Shown: piece after piece, positions 63,068 to 63,141 of the stretch
Position numbering within the stretch: the stretch's first letter is position 1
Layout of the letters: every line of letters starts with the position of its first letter
Assembly (NCBI GenBank): GCA_002371465.1
Contig: DFIU01000028.1
Coordinates: 11,723 to 74,863 of the forward strand
DNA: 63,141 nucleotides
Direction: 5' to 3'
Source of the DNA: Lachnospiraceae bacterium UBA3689
GTDB lineage: Bacteria; Bacillota; Clostridia; Lachnospirales; Lachnospiraceae
Made by a program: the position numbers and the translations under genes
The notes under the pieces: generated by a model
The model's database searches: none
Seen by the model: only the letters and a program-made list of their open reading frames with translations
What the model was told of the DNA's origin: nothing

Positions 63068-63141
63068 ATCGCGTTCAAGCATTAAACAATAGCCATGAAA
63101 AAGGGGGCTGTGAAGGATGGTGTGCTACCCGTCAAGTGGAC

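Noticed and set aside
63121..63141. Possible insertion-sequence end at the right edge (GTCAAGTGGAC)
   Set aside because: Only a few bases are visible and no partner repeat or transposase lies in the window.
1..63141. CRISPR array, prophage or tRNA genes
   Set aside because: No regularly spaced repeats, phage structural genes or tRNA cloverleaf sequences were recognised by eye.

Overview
The window looks like chromosomal DNA of an anaerobic, low-to-medium-GC Bacillota, most likely a clostridial lineage near Lachnospiraceae/Eubacteriales. Supporting signs are strong AGGAGG ribosome binding sites, a dlt (teichoic acid D-alanylation) operon, OmpR- and YesN/YesM-type two-component systems, an [FeFe]-hydrogenase maturase (HydF), oxygen-sensitive radical-SAM and nitrogenase-like enzymes, and lipoprotein ABC transporters. 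The genus cannot be named from sequence alone. No rRNA or tRNA gene was seen.

Layout. 1-240: remnant of a group II intron RNA. 400-5089: an adenylation-domain/GNAT fusion, a two-component pair whose kinase is frameshifted, and a small membrane protein whose promoter carries four 11-bp-phased TAAGG-type repeats. 5339-10442: esterase, HD-domain dNTPase, glutaredoxin-like protein, lipase-like hydrolase, and HydF with a large AT-rich insertion. 10787-18936: an amino acid/sulfur cluster (AGCS symporter, homocysteine S-methyltransferase, MalY-type lyase, ABC-F protein), a DUF2798-like membrane protein, a HAD phosphatase and an unknown HTH protein. 19198-26959: dltA-B-C-D plus a small dltX placed after dltD, followed by a response regulator/kinase pair and a lipoprotein hydrolase.

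27253-43123 is the most unusual part. A NitT/TauT-type ABC importer is read leftwards. Facing it is a rightward run: a HydE-family radical SAM enzyme, a split pair of nitrogenase component-1-like subunits, a NifH-like ATPase, a fused protein with two component-1-like halves, and HypF, followed by HypC, HypD and HypE. Start/stop codons overlap at hydE/D-like, D-like/K-like and fused-DK/hypF, so the nitrogenase-like genes and hypF appear to form one transcription unit. The layout resembles nif logic: one reductase (H), two D/K-type pairs and one radical SAM enzyme. However, the radical SAM enzyme is HydE-like rather than NifB, and the Hyp proteins that build Fe(CN)2CO are attached. My hypothesis is a nitrogenase-like reductase carrying, or building, an organometallic Fe-CO/CN-type cofactor, with its substrate possibly imported by the divergent transporter. 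No substrate is proven.

43502-52811 is a sugar uptake and sensing locus: a YtfQ-like binding lipoprotein, a double ATPase and two permeases, then a YesN-type regulator, a YesM-type kinase and a second, sensor-linked binding lipoprotein. 52989-63067 holds mostly housekeeping functions: SPFH protein, PepV-type dipeptidase, chorismate mutase-ACT protein, dicarboxylate/amino acid symporter, a 46-residue membrane peptide, a LysR regulator, a cation diffusion facilitator, a YunC-like protein and glucose-6-phosphate isomerase.
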